The position numbers and the translations under genes were made by a program. Below the pieces are notes generated by a model. The model saw only the letters and a program-made list of their open reading frames with translations. It ran no database searches and was not told the DNA's origin. From NCBI RefSeq assembly GCF_017642925.1, contig NZ_JAEPOL010000023.1, positions 1-55,607 on the forward strand: DNA of 55,607 nucleotides, in the 5' to 3' direction. Source of the DNA: Maricaulis sp. Its GTDB lineage: Bacteria; Pseudomonadota; Alphaproteobacteria; Caulobacterales; Maricaulaceae. Shown in pieces: positions 27,349-37,527 of this stretch (its first letter is position 1; each line of letters starts with the position of its first letter).

Positions 27349-29349
27349 GTGTCCGAAGCCGATCCTTCCGAAGCCCTCAAGACCGCCCAGGCCGAGATGT
27401 ATGCCGGCCGGTTCGACGCTGCGATCACGCAGCTCGACGCGCTTCTGGCGGCCGATCCGCAGCATGTCGACGCGCTCTATATGCGGGCGGTTTGCCTGCG
27501 TTACGGCAAGGATCATGCGGGCGCCCGCAAGGCGCTGGACACACTCAAGGCACAGGCACCGGATTTCGGCCGGGCCTTGCAGGAAGAGGGGCATCTTTTC
27601 CGCGAGACCGGTGACGATGCCGCGGCGATTGTCGCCTACCGCGCGGCGACGATGGCGAACCCGGCCCTGCAGGCCGCCTGGCTGGGGCTTGCCGAAGCCC
27701 TGGAACGCACGGGCGAGCCGGCCGAGGCCCGTCAGTGCCGCGCCCAGGCCGAGGCGCTCACCCGCCTGCCCAAACCGCTGCTGGCGGCGATGAATCATCT
27801 GCACGAGAACCGCCTGCACAAGGCCGAAGGGCTGGCGCGCGCCTTCCTGCAGAAGAACCCGAAACATGTCGAGGGGATGCGCATCCTGGCCGAGATCGGC
27901 AAGCGGTTCGGCGTGCTCGACGATGCCGAGTTCCTGCTGGAAAGCGCGGCAGAGTTCGAGCCGGACAATATCGCCGTGCGGCTCGATCATATCGAGGTGC
28001 TGCGGAAGCGACAGAAGCATGCCGAGGCGCTGGCCCGGGCCGAAGCGTTGCTGGCGCGGGACCCGGACAGCCCGGTCTTCCTGTCGCGCCACGCTGTCGA
28101 GGCGCTCGCCGTGGGCGAATACGAAACGGCGCTGGCCGGGTTCGACAAGGTGCTGGCCGCTCTGCCGGACGATGCCGGCACCCATGCCGCCCGTGCCCAC
28201 GCGCTCAAGACGATGGGCCGCACCGGCGAGGCGGTCGAGGCCTATCGCCGGGCCTGCGCGACGCGGCCGGACTATGGCGAGGCCTGGTACGGGCTGGCCA
28301 ATCTGAAGACCTATCGCTTCACCGATGACGAGATTGCACGGATGCGCGAACAGGAGGGCGCGCCGGGCCTGCGCACCCATGACCGCATCCATATCTGCTT
28401 TGCCCTGGGCAAGGCCTATGAGGATGCCGGCGCCTACGACATCTCGTTTGAATATTATGAGCGTGGCAATGATCTGAAGCGCATCCAGACGCGCTATACT
28501 TCCGACATCATGGCGCAGGAGCTGAACGCCCAGGCGGCGACGTGCACGCGCGCGCTGTTCGAGGCTCAGGGCGGCAAGGGCTGTCCGGCGCCGGACCCTA
28601 TCTTCATTGTCGGCCTGCCGCGTGCCGGCTCCACCCTGCTCGAACAGATCCTGGCCTCGCACAGCCAGGTCGACGGCACGCTGGAACTGCCCGACATTCT
28701 CGCCACCGCCCACCGGCTGCGCGGCCGCACGCGGGGTGAGGACGGGGCCGGGCGCTACCCGGCTATCCTGCACGAACTCGATGCCCGCCAGCTGCGCGAG
28801 CTGGGCGAGGCCTATATCGAGAACACCCGCATCCACCGCCAGGGCGCGCCCTTCTTCACCGACAAGATGCCGAACAATTTCAGGCATATCGGTCTGATCA
28901 AGCTGATCCTGCCCAATGCGAAGATTATCGATGCGCGCCGTGCGCCGATGGCGTGCTGTTTCTCCGGCTTCAAGCAACTCTTCGCCGAGGGTCAGGAATT
29001 CACCTACGGGCTCGACGAGGTCGGCCGCTATTATCGCGGCTATGTCGAGCTGATGGATCACTGGGACCGGGTGCTGCCCGGCGAGATCCTGCGCGTGCAG
29101 TACGAGGATGTCGTGGCCGATCTGGAGAGCCAGGTCCGGCGCATCCTGGATTTCTGCGGCCTGTCCTTCGAGCAGGCCTGCCTGGATTTCCACACCACCG
29201 AGCGTGCCGTGCGGACCGCGAGTTCCGAACAGGTGCGCCAGCCCATCTATGACAGCGGCGTCGAGCAGTGGCGGCATTTCGAACGCCATCTCGACCCGCT
29301 GAAGTCGGCTCTGGGGCCTGCCCTCACGAGCTATCGTTCCGGAGCCTGA
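27349..29349 (+). CDS. TPR-repeat sulfotransferase
   Basis: 666-aa protein with two halves. Residues about 5-330 are helical tetratricopeptide repeats (for example EALKTAQAEMYAGRFDAAITQL and HAARAHALKTMGRTGEAVEAYRRA). Residues about 420-650 form a PAPS-dependent sulfotransferase: the 5'-phosphosulfate loop is in PIFIVGLPRAGSTLLEQIL and the 3'-phosphate site in DARRAPMACCFSGFKQLF. The start is GTG 27349; no ATG lies nearby in frame. It transfers sulfate to an unknown acceptor, perhaps a lipid, glycan or peptide, and lies next to a TonB receptor. It sits 29 bp before the BCCT gene. Confidence 0.88.
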   Translation: MSEADPSEALKTAQAEMYAGRFDAAITQLDALLAADPQHVDALYMRAVCLRYGKDHAGARKALDTLKAQAPDFGRALQEEGHLFRETGDDAAAIVAYRAATMANPALQAAWLGLAEALERTGEPAEARQCRAQAEALTRLPKPLLAAMNHLHENRLHKAEGLARAFLQKNPKHVEGMRILAEIGKRFGVLDDAEFLLESAAEFEPDNIAVRLDHIEVLRKRQKHAEALARAEALLARDPDSPVFLSRHAVEALAVGEYETALAGFDKVLAALPDDAGTHAARAHALKTMGRTGEAVEAYRRACATRPDYGEAWYGLANLKTYRFTDDEIARMREQEGAPGLRTHDRIHICFALGKAYEDAGAYDISFEYYERGNDLKRIQTRYTSDIMAQELNAQAATCTRALFEAQGGKGCPAPDPIFIVGLPRAGSTLLEQILASHSQVDGTLELPDILATAHRLRGRTRGEDGAGRYPAILHELDARQLRELGEAYIENTRIHRQGAPFFTDKMPNNFRHIGLIKLILPNAKIIDARRAPMACCFSGFKQLFAEGQEFTYGLDEVGRYYRGYVELMDHWDRVLPGEILRVQYEDVVADLESQVRRILDFCGLSFEQACLDFHTTERAVRTASSEQVRQPIYDSGVEQWRHFERHLDPLKSALGPALTSYRSGA

Positions 29350-29378
29350 CACACGCCGCGAAAGCGAGGACTGATCCC

Positions 29379-31352
29379 ATGAGAAAGATCGAACCCGCCG
29401 TCTTCTTCCCCGCCGCTGCCCTGGTCTTTGCCGGGGTGGCCTATGCGGTGCTGGCCGGCGATTCCGCCGAGGCGGCCTTTACCGGCCTGCGCGACGCCAT
29501 CACGGAAACCACGGGCTGGCTCTACTCCGTCGGGGTTGGTTTCTTCCTGATCGCGCTGATCGTCGTCGCCTTCTCCGACTGGGGACGGATCAAGCTGGGT
29601 CCGGATGACAGCGAGCCGGAATACGGGTTTGCGCCCTGGTTCGCGATGCTGTTCTCGGCGGGCATGGGGATCGGCCTGATGTTCTTCGGCGTCGCCGAAC
29701 CGCTGACCCACTATCTCACCCCGCCCGACGGCGATCCGGAAACACTGGAATCGGCCCGTCAGGCCATCGTGCTGACCTTCTTCCACTGGGGCGTCCACGC
29801 CTGGGGGATCTATGTCGTCGTCGGGCTGAGCCTGGCCTATTTCACCTACCGTCACGGCCTGCCGCTGACGATCCGCTCCGCCCTCTATCCGCTGATCGGC
29901 GACCGCATCTACGGTCCGATCGGCCATGCCGTCGACACCATCGCCGTGCTGGGCACGCTGTTCGGTGTGGCGACCTCGCTGGGCTTCGGCGTGACGCAGA
30001 TCAATGCCGGTCTGAATACGCTGTTCGATGTCCCCATCGCGCCGGTCGTGCAGCTGGCGCTGATTGCCGGGATCACGGCGCTTGCCACGATTTCCGTTGT
30101 CGCGGGCCTGGACGCCGGCATCAAGCGGCTCAGCGAGCTGAACCTCTATCTCGCCATCGCCCTCATCCTCTTCGTGCTGCTGGCGGGTCCGACGCTCTTC
30201 CTGATCAGCGCCTTCGTGCAGAATATCGGTGACTATCTCGACCAGCTGGCGACGCTGACCTTCAATGTCGACGCCTATGGCGACGGTGTCTGGGTGAGCG
30301 ACTGGACCCTGTTCTACTGGGGCTGGTGGATTTCCTGGTCGCCCTTCGTGGGCATGTTCATTGCCCGCATCTCGCGCGGCCGGACGGTGCGCGAGTTCAT
30401 CTTCGGCGTTCTGCTGGGCCCGACGCTGTTCACCTTTTTCTGGATGACGGTCTATGGCGACAGCGCCCTGCGTCTCGCGCTGGCCGGGCTGGCCGAGCCG
30501 ATGGTCGATGCGGTGCGCAACGGGCAGAGCGAGCTGGCCCTGTTCGCCTTCCTCGACAATCTGCCCCTGTCGGGCCTGACCTCGGTGCTGGCGATCACCC
30601 TGGTGGCGACCTTCTTCGTCACATCGTCGGACTCGGGGTCGCTGGTGAAATCGACCCTGGCCTCGGGCGGGTCGCTCAACCCGCCGGTCTCCCAGCGCCT
30701 CTTCTGGGCCCTGCTGGAAGGCGTGGTTGCGGCCGTCCTCTTGATGGTCGGCGGTCTCGGTGCGCTGCAATCGGCAACGATCGCGGCGGCGCTGCCTTTC
30801 ACCCTGGTGATCATGCTCGCCTTTGTCGGCCTGTTCCGGGCCTGGTCGGTGGAAACCGCCCGCCGCGCCGGGCGCAAGACCGCCACCCAATTGCCGGTCG
30901 AGGGGGCTGCCGTTCCCTGGAAGGCGCGCCTGCGGATGATGTTCTCGCGGCCGACCGGCAAGGAAGTCGACGTCTATATCGAGGAGACCGTGATGCCGGC
31001 GCTGGAGTCGGTGGCTGAGGAGCTGAAGAAGTACGGCTACGAGACCGAGCTCGACCAGGCCCGCGGCTGTGCCTCCATGCGTGTGAAGGACGAGGACCGG
31101 CCGGAATTCGTCTTCCGGGTGGAACGGCGCCTCTATGACGAGCCCTATTTCGCAACGCCGGAGGAAGAGGGCGAGCCGGGCATCGATGCGGACAAGAGCG
31201 AGGAAGAGTTCGCCCGCGCCGAGGTGGTGCTCTCCGATGGCGGACAGCATTATTGCGTCTACGGCTTCTCCAAGGTGCAGATCATCCGCGAGGTGTTGCG
31301 CAATTTCGAACGCCACCTGCAATGGCTCTACCACATCGCGCACACACGGTGA
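29379..31352 (+). CDS. BCCT-family betaine/choline/carnitine transporter
   Basis: 657-aa secondary transporter of the BCCT family. Twelve membrane helices lie in residues about 10-510. Family motifs are GMGIGLMFFGVAEPL, FFHWGVHAWGIY and the signature GWWISWSPFVGMFIARISRGRT. A long cytoplasmic C-terminal domain (about 515-657), acidic and ending in HLQWLYHIAHTR, resembles BetT osmosensing tails. ATG 29379 has AGGA at 9 nt. It imports a quaternary ammonium osmolyte, probably choline or betaine, driven by H+ or Na+. No betaine synthesis genes are adjacent. Confidence 0.9.
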   Translation: MRKIEPAVFFPAAALVFAGVAYAVLAGDSAEAAFTGLRDAITETTGWLYSVGVGFFLIALIVVAFSDWGRIKLGPDDSEPEYGFAPWFAMLFSAGMGIGLMFFGVAEPLTHYLTPPDGDPETLESARQAIVLTFFHWGVHAWGIYVVVGLSLAYFTYRHGLPLTIRSALYPLIGDRIYGPIGHAVDTIAVLGTLFGVATSLGFGVTQINAGLNTLFDVPIAPVVQLALIAGITALATISVVAGLDAGIKRLSELNLYLAIALILFVLLAGPTLFLISAFVQNIGDYLDQLATLTFNVDAYGDGVWVSDWTLFYWGWWISWSPFVGMFIARISRGRTVREFIFGVLLGPTLFTFFWMTVYGDSALRLALAGLAEPMVDAVRNGQSELALFAFLDNLPLSGLTSVLAITLVATFFVTSSDSGSLVKSTLASGGSLNPPVSQRLFWALLEGVVAAVLLMVGGLGALQSATIAAALPFTLVIMLAFVGLFRAWSVETARRAGRKTATQLPVEGAAVPWKARLRMMFSRPTGKEVDVYIEETVMPALESVAEELKKYGYETELDQARGCASMRVKDEDRPEFVFRVERRLYDEPYFATPEEEGEPGIDADKSEEEFARAEVVLSDGGQHYCVYGFSKVQIIREVLRNFERHLQWLYHIAHTR

Positions 31353-31361
31353 GGCGACGGG

Positions 31362-32339
31362 TCAGAGCCATTTCATCAGGCGGAAGAACAGCACCTGGCC
31401 GGCGCCGATCGCGGCCATCAGGCCGGTGACGATCCAGAAGGCGGCCCCGGAATCGGCGCCGGGCATGCCGCCGACATTGATGCCCAGAAGGCCGGTCAGG
31501 AAGCCCAGCGGCAGGAAGATCGCGGCGACGAGCGAGAGCACGTAGAGCGTCTTGTTCATCCGGTCGGCAAGGGCGTTGGCCAGCTCGTCCTTGACGATCT
31601 GGGCTCGTTCGCGGATCGCGTCGAGGTCTTCGAGATAGCGGGTGATCCGGTCGAGATTTTCCTGCAGGCGGCGTTTGGCGGGCACATCGATCCAGGCGAA
31701 ATCGAGTGCGCGCAATTGTGCGACCACGTCGCGCTGGGGGGCGAAATAGCGCCGGAAGATGATGGCCTGGCGGCGCAGGGTGACAATGATCTGGCGTTCC
31801 TCGACCGACGGCGAGTTCATCACCTCTTCCTCGACATCGTCGAGGGCAAGGTGAAGATCGGTCATCACCGGTTCCATCCGTTCGAACAGGCGGGCCGACA
31901 GGGTGGCGACGAAGTCGCCGGAATGCTTCGGGCCGGTGCCGGCATCGAGCCGGTCCTGGATATCGCGCACGGCCTTGAGCGTGCGCAATTGCACCGAGAC
32001 AATGCGATTCGCATCGACCCACAGCCGGATCGAGACCATGTCTTCCGGCTGGGCGTCCTGATTGAGATTGACTCCGCGCAGGATCAGCAGCGCGCCGCGC
32101 TCGAACTCCACAAGACGCGGCCGGGTCTCCTCGGCCAGCAGGGCATCGACGGCCAGCGGATCGAGATAATCCAGCTCGGTCTCGATCCAGCGGCGTGTGC
32201 CGGGATGGCGCCCGTCGAGATGCACCCAGGCCAGCTGATCGTCGCGGGCGCGGCTTGAGGCGTCGTCCGGTGACAGCCGTGTGCCGGACCCGTCGCCATT
32301 GATTGTGGCGGCGTAGAGGATGGCACTGCCGTCAGCCAT
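31362..32339 (-). CDS. zntB: CorA-like zinc transporter (ZntB type)
   Basis: 325-aa member of the CorA/ZntB family of pentameric metal channels. There is a large acidic cytoplasmic N-terminal domain, a long stalk helix (about residues 170-260) and two C-terminal membrane helices. The loop motif after helix 1 reads GINVGGMPG, the ZntB form of the CorA GMN signature. ATG 32339 overlaps the mscS stop by 8 bp, so it is the last gene of the hemN-tamA-tamB-mscS-zntB run. Zn2+ transport is the best guess; direction and metal are not certain from sequence. Confidence 0.85.
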   Translation of the reverse strand: MADGSAILYAATINGDGSGTRLSPDDASSRARDDQLAWVHLDGRHPGTRRWIETELDYLDPLAVDALLAEETRPRLVEFERGALLILRGVNLNQDAQPEDMVSIRLWVDANRIVSVQLRTLKAVRDIQDRLDAGTGPKHSGDFVATLSARLFERMEPVMTDLHLALDDVEEEVMNSPSVEERQIIVTLRRQAIIFRRYFAPQRDVVAQLRALDFAWIDVPAKRRLQENLDRITRYLEDLDAIRERAQIVKDELANALADRMNKTLYVLSLVAAIFLPLGFLTGLLGINVGGMPGADSGAAFWIVTGLMAAIGAGQVLFFRLMKWL

Positions 32340-33360
32340 CGCCGCCCTCGCTTGTCTCGTCGGGCTCGCCCGTTCCACCGGGTTCGCGCAGCGGACCCTC
32401 CTGGCCAGGCAGGCTGGTACGAATGTGCAGATCGCGCTGCGGGAAGGGGATCTCGATGCCGTTCTCGCGGAATTTCCGCCAGATCGCGAACATCACCTCG
32501 CTCTGCGGACCCCATCGGCCGTCGACGATATTGCCGACCCAGAAATAGAGCAGGAAGTTGATCGAGCTGTCGCCGAATGTGCGCAGGAAGCAGACCGGTT
32601 CCGGGTCCTCGAGACAGCGCGGGTGTTCGCGTGCGGCTTCCAGCATCAGGGCATGCACCTTCTCCAGATCCGAGCCATAGGCGACACCGACCGGCACTTC
32701 CACCCGGGCTTTCGAGCTGGACAGGGTCCAGTTCGTCACCCGGTTGGTGATGAAATCCTCGTTCGGGACCAGCACTTCCTTGCCGTCGAATGTCTCGATC
32801 AGGATGAAACGCGCACTGGAGCGGCGCACATAGCCGCTGGTGCCGTCGGGCAGCTCGATCAGGTCGTCCTGCTCCACCGAGCGTTCGAACAGCAGGATCA
32901 GGCCGCTCACAAAGTTCGAGGCGACTTTCTGCAGGCCGAAGCCCAGACCGATACCCAGCGCGCCGCCGAAGACGGTCAGCGTGGTCAGGTCGAGCCCGAT
33001 CAGGTCCAGCGCCACCAGGCCGGACAGGATGTAGAGGGCGATCTGGAAGATCTTGGTGACCAGGACGCGCGTCGTCTTCCGCATCCGGCTGATATGGGCG
33101 AGGCGTTTCTCGATCAGGTCGGACAGGATGGCGGCCGTCCAGAAGACGAGCGCCAGAACCAGTACCCCGCGCAGCACGGTGTAGGCGCTGATCCGGACGT
33201 CGCCGACCTGGTAGGTCAGGGCGTCGGTGTCGAGATACTGGCGCAGCAGTTCGAAATGGCCGGTCAGGCCCGCGGCCACGACCCCGGCCAGGGTCGCGAA
33301 GACCAGTATGCGCGCCCAGAGCCCGCTCGGCTTGATGATCGAAAGAAGGAAGTTCTTCAT
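32332..33360 (-). CDS. Small-conductance mechanosensitive channel (MscS family)
   Basis: 342-aa channel with three or more membrane helices. The pore helix and beta domain are clear: VFGGALGIGLGFGLQKVASNFVSGLILLFERSVEQDDLIEL, followed by the vestibule sequence FILIETFDGKEVLVPNEDFITN. It gates under osmotic downshock to release solutes, and complements the betaine importer facing it. The ATG at 33360 gives a normal N-terminus (MKNFLLSIIKP). A TTG at 33426 would add 22 residues and cannot be excluded. The last codons overlap the zntB start. Confidence 0.88.
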   Translation of the reverse strand: MKNFLLSIIKPSGLWARILVFATLAGVVAAGLTGHFELLRQYLDTDALTYQVGDVRISAYTVLRGVLVLALVFWTAAILSDLIEKRLAHISRMRKTTRVLVTKIFQIALYILSGLVALDLIGLDLTTLTVFGGALGIGLGFGLQKVASNFVSGLILLFERSVEQDDLIELPDGTSGYVRRSSARFILIETFDGKEVLVPNEDFITNRVTNWTLSSSKARVEVPVGVAYGSDLEKVHALMLEAAREHPRCLEDPEPVCFLRTFGDSSINFLLYFWVGNIVDGRWGPQSEVMFAIWRKFRENGIEIPFPQRDLHIRTSLPGQEGPLREPGGTGEPDETSEGGDG

Positions 33361-33462
33361 GCGTTTGGCGATGATCCGGGTGAATTGCGCTGTTTCCTGC
33401 GTAACCCTGGCCGCGCGGACAGGCAAGGACCGTGGGGAAAGCCGCCTTGCGGGAGACCGGGG

Positions 33463-36400
33463 CTAGTAGTCGCGCCGCCAGCGGATCGCGACCGAGGCGT
33501 CGGTGTCGGCAGACAGGCGCGACAGCACGCTGAGATCGGGTGTCAGCTGCCATTCAACCAGCGCCTGGCCGAGCGCCGATGTGCCGCCGGTGCCCAGTTC
33601 CACATAGACATTGTCGCCCAGCCGGACGCCGCCGGTGACGGCGATATTGCCATCGGCGTCGGTCGACACCGACAGCCGGTCGATCCCGGCCAGATCGCGC
33701 AGCTGGCCGACAATGTTCAACAGGCTCTGCCCTGAAAGCTGCGCTGCCAGCTGGGCCGCTTCGAAGGCGCCCAGCTCACTGACCGACTCGTCGAACAGCA
33801 GGCGCGACAGGATTTCGTCTTCCGGCAGGGCGGGATCGCTGCTCAGCGTCACGCTGGGACTGCGCACAGGTCCCTCGATCCGCGCCGTCGCGGAGAAGCC
33901 CGTGCGTTCGTGCGTTGCGGTCAGGTCGACGCGGGCATCCTCCGGCGCGCCGTCGAAGCGGACCTCGCCGCCCTCAAGCCGGAAACGGCGGTTGAAAACG
34001 AAGGCCGTGCCGTCGAGCAGCATGGCCCGGCCGTTCAGTTCGGGCTTGCCGACGGCGCCGCTGGCATTGAGGTCGAGCCCCCATTCGGACGAGAAGGTCG
34101 AGGAGTCGATATAGATGTTCCGGTCCGCCTCGACGGCATAATCGAGCCGCATCGGCAGCACATTGCGCGAATAGCTCTGCCGGCCCTTGGGCAGGTTGAT
34201 CTCCTGCACGTCGATTTCCGGGATCGAGGCGGCACCGTTCATCGAGGGGCGGATACGGGCGCGGTCGACATGGGTCGAGCCCGATATCAGCAGGCCGCGA
34301 GCGTCGAGCGACAGATTGGCATTGCCGGTCGCCTGTATGGTCATGTCGTCGCGGCGCGCCGCCTGGAACCGGTCGAATTCCAGTTCGGCTTCGCCCCGGG
34401 GACCCTCGGTTGGCAGACGCAGGACGCCGGAACCCGTCAGCCGTCCGCTTTCGCCATCGCTGGCCGACAGTTCGGTCAGTTCCAGGCCGCTGCCATCGAA
34501 GGTGGCTGCGAGTTCCAGGTCGCGGATCGTGGCGCCGGTCGCAGCGGCCGTGACCTGACCGCCGGAGAGTTGCAGCCGGCCTGCGAGTTCCGGCGTACCG
34601 CGGACACCGGCAAGATCGACTTCGGCCACCAACTCGCCGCCGTCGATGCGCGCATCGGGCGGTACGAGGAGAGCGGCGAGGTCGGCAATATCGCCGCGAA
34701 GGCGCAACTGCCCGGAGATCGGGCTGCCATCCTCGCCGGCCAGCATGGCGAGGCGGGGCGTGGGGCCTTCCCGCACCAGAGTGGCGTTGCCGGAGAGATC
34801 GTCGCCGGTCAACGTCATCTCGATACGGGCGTTTTCGGCGACGTCGAGGACCAGATCGGCATCGACAGGCTGTGCGCTGTCGGCCGCAAGGGCTGCAAGG
34901 TCGTCAATGCCCAGCTCGGCGCCGCCTTGCCAGAGGCCGTCGATACGTTCCAGCCGGACCTCGCCGGAGAGCATGCCCGCCGCCGGCGGGAAGGCGGTGA
35001 TATCGGCAATGACGGTGACGGGCAGTCCGGCAAGCCCGGCCTCCAGCTCAGCCTGGCCGCCGGTGCGGGCATAGCGCCAGGACAATGTGCCGTCGCCGAT
35101 CGTGGTGGCACCGCCGGCCCGGTAGTCGCCATTGGCATAGTCCAGCGTGACCGGCTCGGCCGTGCGGATGCGGTGAATGCTCCAGCGACCCGACGGGCTG
35201 AGGCTCAGCGACACGGCGCCGTCCTCGCTGATGCCCAGACGTCCGGCAGCATTGAGGGTCAGCGGGCTGCGCAGGCGTCCGGTCGCCGTCGTCCGCACCG
35301 CCATGTCCGACAGGGGACCGTCCAGCCGCAGCGTCGCCTCGGCCAGGTAGCCGCCCGAGAAAGAGTGGCCGGATATGATGAGTTCGGCATCCAGCACACC
35401 GTCGCGCAGGGCTTCCGGCGAGGCGGAATAGCGGATGCTGGAACGGGCGCGGTCGCCCAGTTCCATGTCGAAGGCGGCATCGAGCCGCTGCGCCGTCTGC
35501 TCGGCCGAGGCCGAGATCCGGAAGGGGCCGATCAGGCTTTCATCGATATGGGCCGACCAGGTGTCGCCGGCACGGGTGACGGCGCCGGTCATGCGGACCG
35601 GCTTGCCGTTGCGCGTTGCTTCCAGGATCCAGTCGGCCGTCAGGCTGCCGTCCTGCCAGATGGTCTCGACGGCGAGATTGGGGTCGGTGACCGTGAGCTG
35701 GCCGGCGGTGATGGCATTGCTGCGTGTCGCCGTGCGGATTTCGATGCGTCCGTTTCCGGCGGCATTGACACGGAATGCCGTGGCCAGGGCGCCGTCGATC
35801 TGTGCGGCCTCCACCGGCAGCTGGCCGGACAGGGCGAGATCGCCTTCGGCTGTCCAGCCATCGCCGCGTGTCTGTCCCCGGCCGGAAAGATCCACGCCGC
35901 TGGCGCGGGCGCGGATATCGCGCAACTGCCAGCCGTCGTCGGTCCGCGCGACCGTCACTTCACCCTCCAGGCCCTGCAGCAGGTCTGTATAGGCCGGGTC
36001 CCAGACGACAGAGGCTGCGTCGACGGTCAGTTGTGCGCTTTGCCAGGATTGTGCGTTCAGGGTCAGGCGGGCCGGGCCCGATGCGCGCGATGTGAGGCGG
36101 GCAATGTCGTTGATCGCCAGAACCGCATCCAGCGTGGGATCGTCTTCGCCGAGCGGGTAGCGGCCGGAGGCGTCCAGGCGCGCATGATCCGTCTCGACGG
36201 CCAGGCGATCGATATCCAGCGCGCGGGCTGATCCGTCCCAGGTGCCGGCAAAGTCCAGCACCGCCGCGTCGCCGATCAGGGGGGCGGCCTGTTCGACAGC
36301 CAGGTGCGGCGATTGCAGATCCAGCCGGCTTTCGATGATGTAGCGTCCATCGCGGCGCACCACCGTGACAGGCCCGGAGACCCGGTCCGCCGTGACATAG

Positions 36401-37524
36401 TCGACGGCCAGCGCGTCTGCGGTGAGCTCACCGTCCAGCCGCAGTCCGTCGCCGGTCTCGACCCGGCCGGACCAGCGTGCCGTGCGGGCGGTCACGCGGC
36501 CGGAGGTGAGGGCGGCGATCGTGCCGGTACTGGCCCGGGCGCTGACCGTCCAGGCGTTTTCGCCGGCCGGTGCGAGGGTGGCGGAGCCGCTGCTGGTTTC
36601 GGCTTCCAGCCGGGTGAAGGTGAAGCCGGCCTCGCGGCTGCCTTCGGCGACAATATCGGCGTCTCCCGCCAGGTCGCGATAGCTTTCCGGCACCACGCCC
36701 CAGCCCTCGACATCGACCCGGCCCTCGGCGCGCCAGTCGCGTTCCGTCCAGTTGATCCGGGCCCGCGCCATCTCCTGGTCGCCGGCCCGCAGGACGACAT
36801 CGCCTTCACCCGCATCGCCATCGCCTGCGATCTCGCCTTCGGCGTGGATCGTGCGCCCGGACAGGCGCAGCAGGCTGGCGAGCGGCCCGTCGGCTGCACC
36901 GAAGGCATCCAGCGTGCCGGCGATACCGCTGGCATCGACCCGCAGGTCGGCGGCCAGGCGGTCGCCTTCGGCGTCGATCCGTTCGGCGTCCAGATGCAGC
37001 CGGGCTCCGTCGCCTGCACCGGCTTCCGCCGAGGCGTCGATGCGCAGGCGCGAGGCCGGGCCGGCCACGCCTTCGGCAAGCGCGAGTTCCGCAACGGTCA
37101 GCTCACCCAGGATGAGGGCCGGCAGGTCCGGCAGGCCGCCCTCGCTGTCCGGCGCGTCGTCACGCCCGGCCGGCCGCCTTGAGACGTCGACCCGGGCCGC
37201 GCTGATGCTGCGGACCCGGTAGGGTTTGAACAACAGGCTCGAGGCCTGCCAGTCGAGGCTGATGTCCTCTGCCGTCAGCCAGACGCCGTCGGCGTCGGCG
37301 AGTGTCAGCCGGTCCAGATGCAGACGGGACAGCGGATCGCCGGACAGGCCCTCAACCGTGATCGTCTGGCCGCCGATCTCGCGGCCGTCCAGCTGGCTCG
37401 TCACCAGCCACCGCCCCGGCGCACCGCCTGCCGCCAGGCGCAGTCCGGCCACGAGCGCGGCGAGGATCACGATCGTGATCGCGCTCCAGCGCAGGACGCG
37501 GACTATGACCTGGCGCGCTGTCAT
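33463..37524 (-). CDS. tamB: TamB, translocation and assembly module inner-membrane protein
   Basis: 1353-aa AsmA/DUF490-family protein. A single N-terminal signal anchor (about residues 10-30, SAITIVILAALVAGLRL) is followed by more than 1,200 residues of repetitive beta-rich sequence that forms the bridge-like groove. The conserved C-terminal DUF490 region ends LSADTDASVAIRWRRDY. It spans the periplasm, working with TamA in outer-membrane protein insertion and phospholipid traffic. The start lies 3 bp after the TamA stop, the classic tamA-tamB operon. Length is typical. Confidence 0.95.
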   Translation of the reverse strand: MTARQVIVRVLRWSAITIVILAALVAGLRLAAGGAPGRWLVTSQLDGREIGGQTITVEGLSGDPLSRLHLDRLTLADADGVWLTAEDISLDWQASSLLFKPYRVRSISAARVDVSRRPAGRDDAPDSEGGLPDLPALILGELTVAELALAEGVAGPASRLRIDASAEAGAGDGARLHLDAERIDAEGDRLAADLRVDASGIAGTLDAFGAADGPLASLLRLSGRTIHAEGEIAGDGDAGEGDVVLRAGDQEMARARINWTERDWRAEGRVDVEGWGVVPESYRDLAGDADIVAEGSREAGFTFTRLEAETSSGSATLAPAGENAWTVSARASTGTIAALTSGRVTARTARWSGRVETGDGLRLDGELTADALAVDYVTADRVSGPVTVVRRDGRYIIESRLDLQSPHLAVEQAAPLIGDAAVLDFAGTWDGSARALDIDRLAVETDHARLDASGRYPLGEDDPTLDAVLAINDIARLTSRASGPARLTLNAQSWQSAQLTVDAASVVWDPAYTDLLQGLEGEVTVARTDDGWQLRDIRARASGVDLSGRGQTRGDGWTAEGDLALSGQLPVEAAQIDGALATAFRVNAAGNGRIEIRTATRSNAITAGQLTVTDPNLAVETIWQDGSLTADWILEATRNGKPVRMTGAVTRAGDTWSAHIDESLIGPFRISASAEQTAQRLDAAFDMELGDRARSSIRYSASPEALRDGVLDAELIISGHSFSGGYLAEATLRLDGPLSDMAVRTTATGRLRSPLTLNAAGRLGISEDGAVSLSLSPSGRWSIHRIRTAEPVTLDYANGDYRAGGATTIGDGTLSWRYARTGGQAELEAGLAGLPVTVIADITAFPPAAGMLSGEVRLERIDGLWQGGAELGIDDLAALAADSAQPVDADLVLDVAENARIEMTLTGDDLSGNATLVREGPTPRLAMLAGEDGSPISGQLRLRGDIADLAALLVPPDARIDGGELVAEVDLAGVRGTPELAGRLQLSGGQVTAAATGATIRDLELAATFDGSGLELTELSASDGESGRLTGSGVLRLPTEGPRGEAELEFDRFQAARRDDMTIQATGNANLSLDARGLLISGSTHVDRARIRPSMNGAASIPEIDVQEINLPKGRQSYSRNVLPMRLDYAVEADRNIYIDSSTFSSEWGLDLNASGAVGKPELNGRAMLLDGTAFVFNRRFRLEGGEVRFDGAPEDARVDLTATHERTGFSATARIEGPVRSPSVTLSSDPALPEDEILSRLLFDESVSELGAFEAAQLAAQLSGQSLLNIVGQLRDLAGIDRLSVSTDADGNIAVTGGVRLGDNVYVELGTGGTSALGQALVEWQLTPDLSVLSRLSADTDASVAIRWRRDY

Positions 37525-37527
37525 GGA

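Noticed and set aside
33910-36231. 773-aa open frame antisense to tamB
   Set aside because: Low-complexity Gly/Gln/Arg composition typical of antisense frames; tamB is unambiguous on the other strand.
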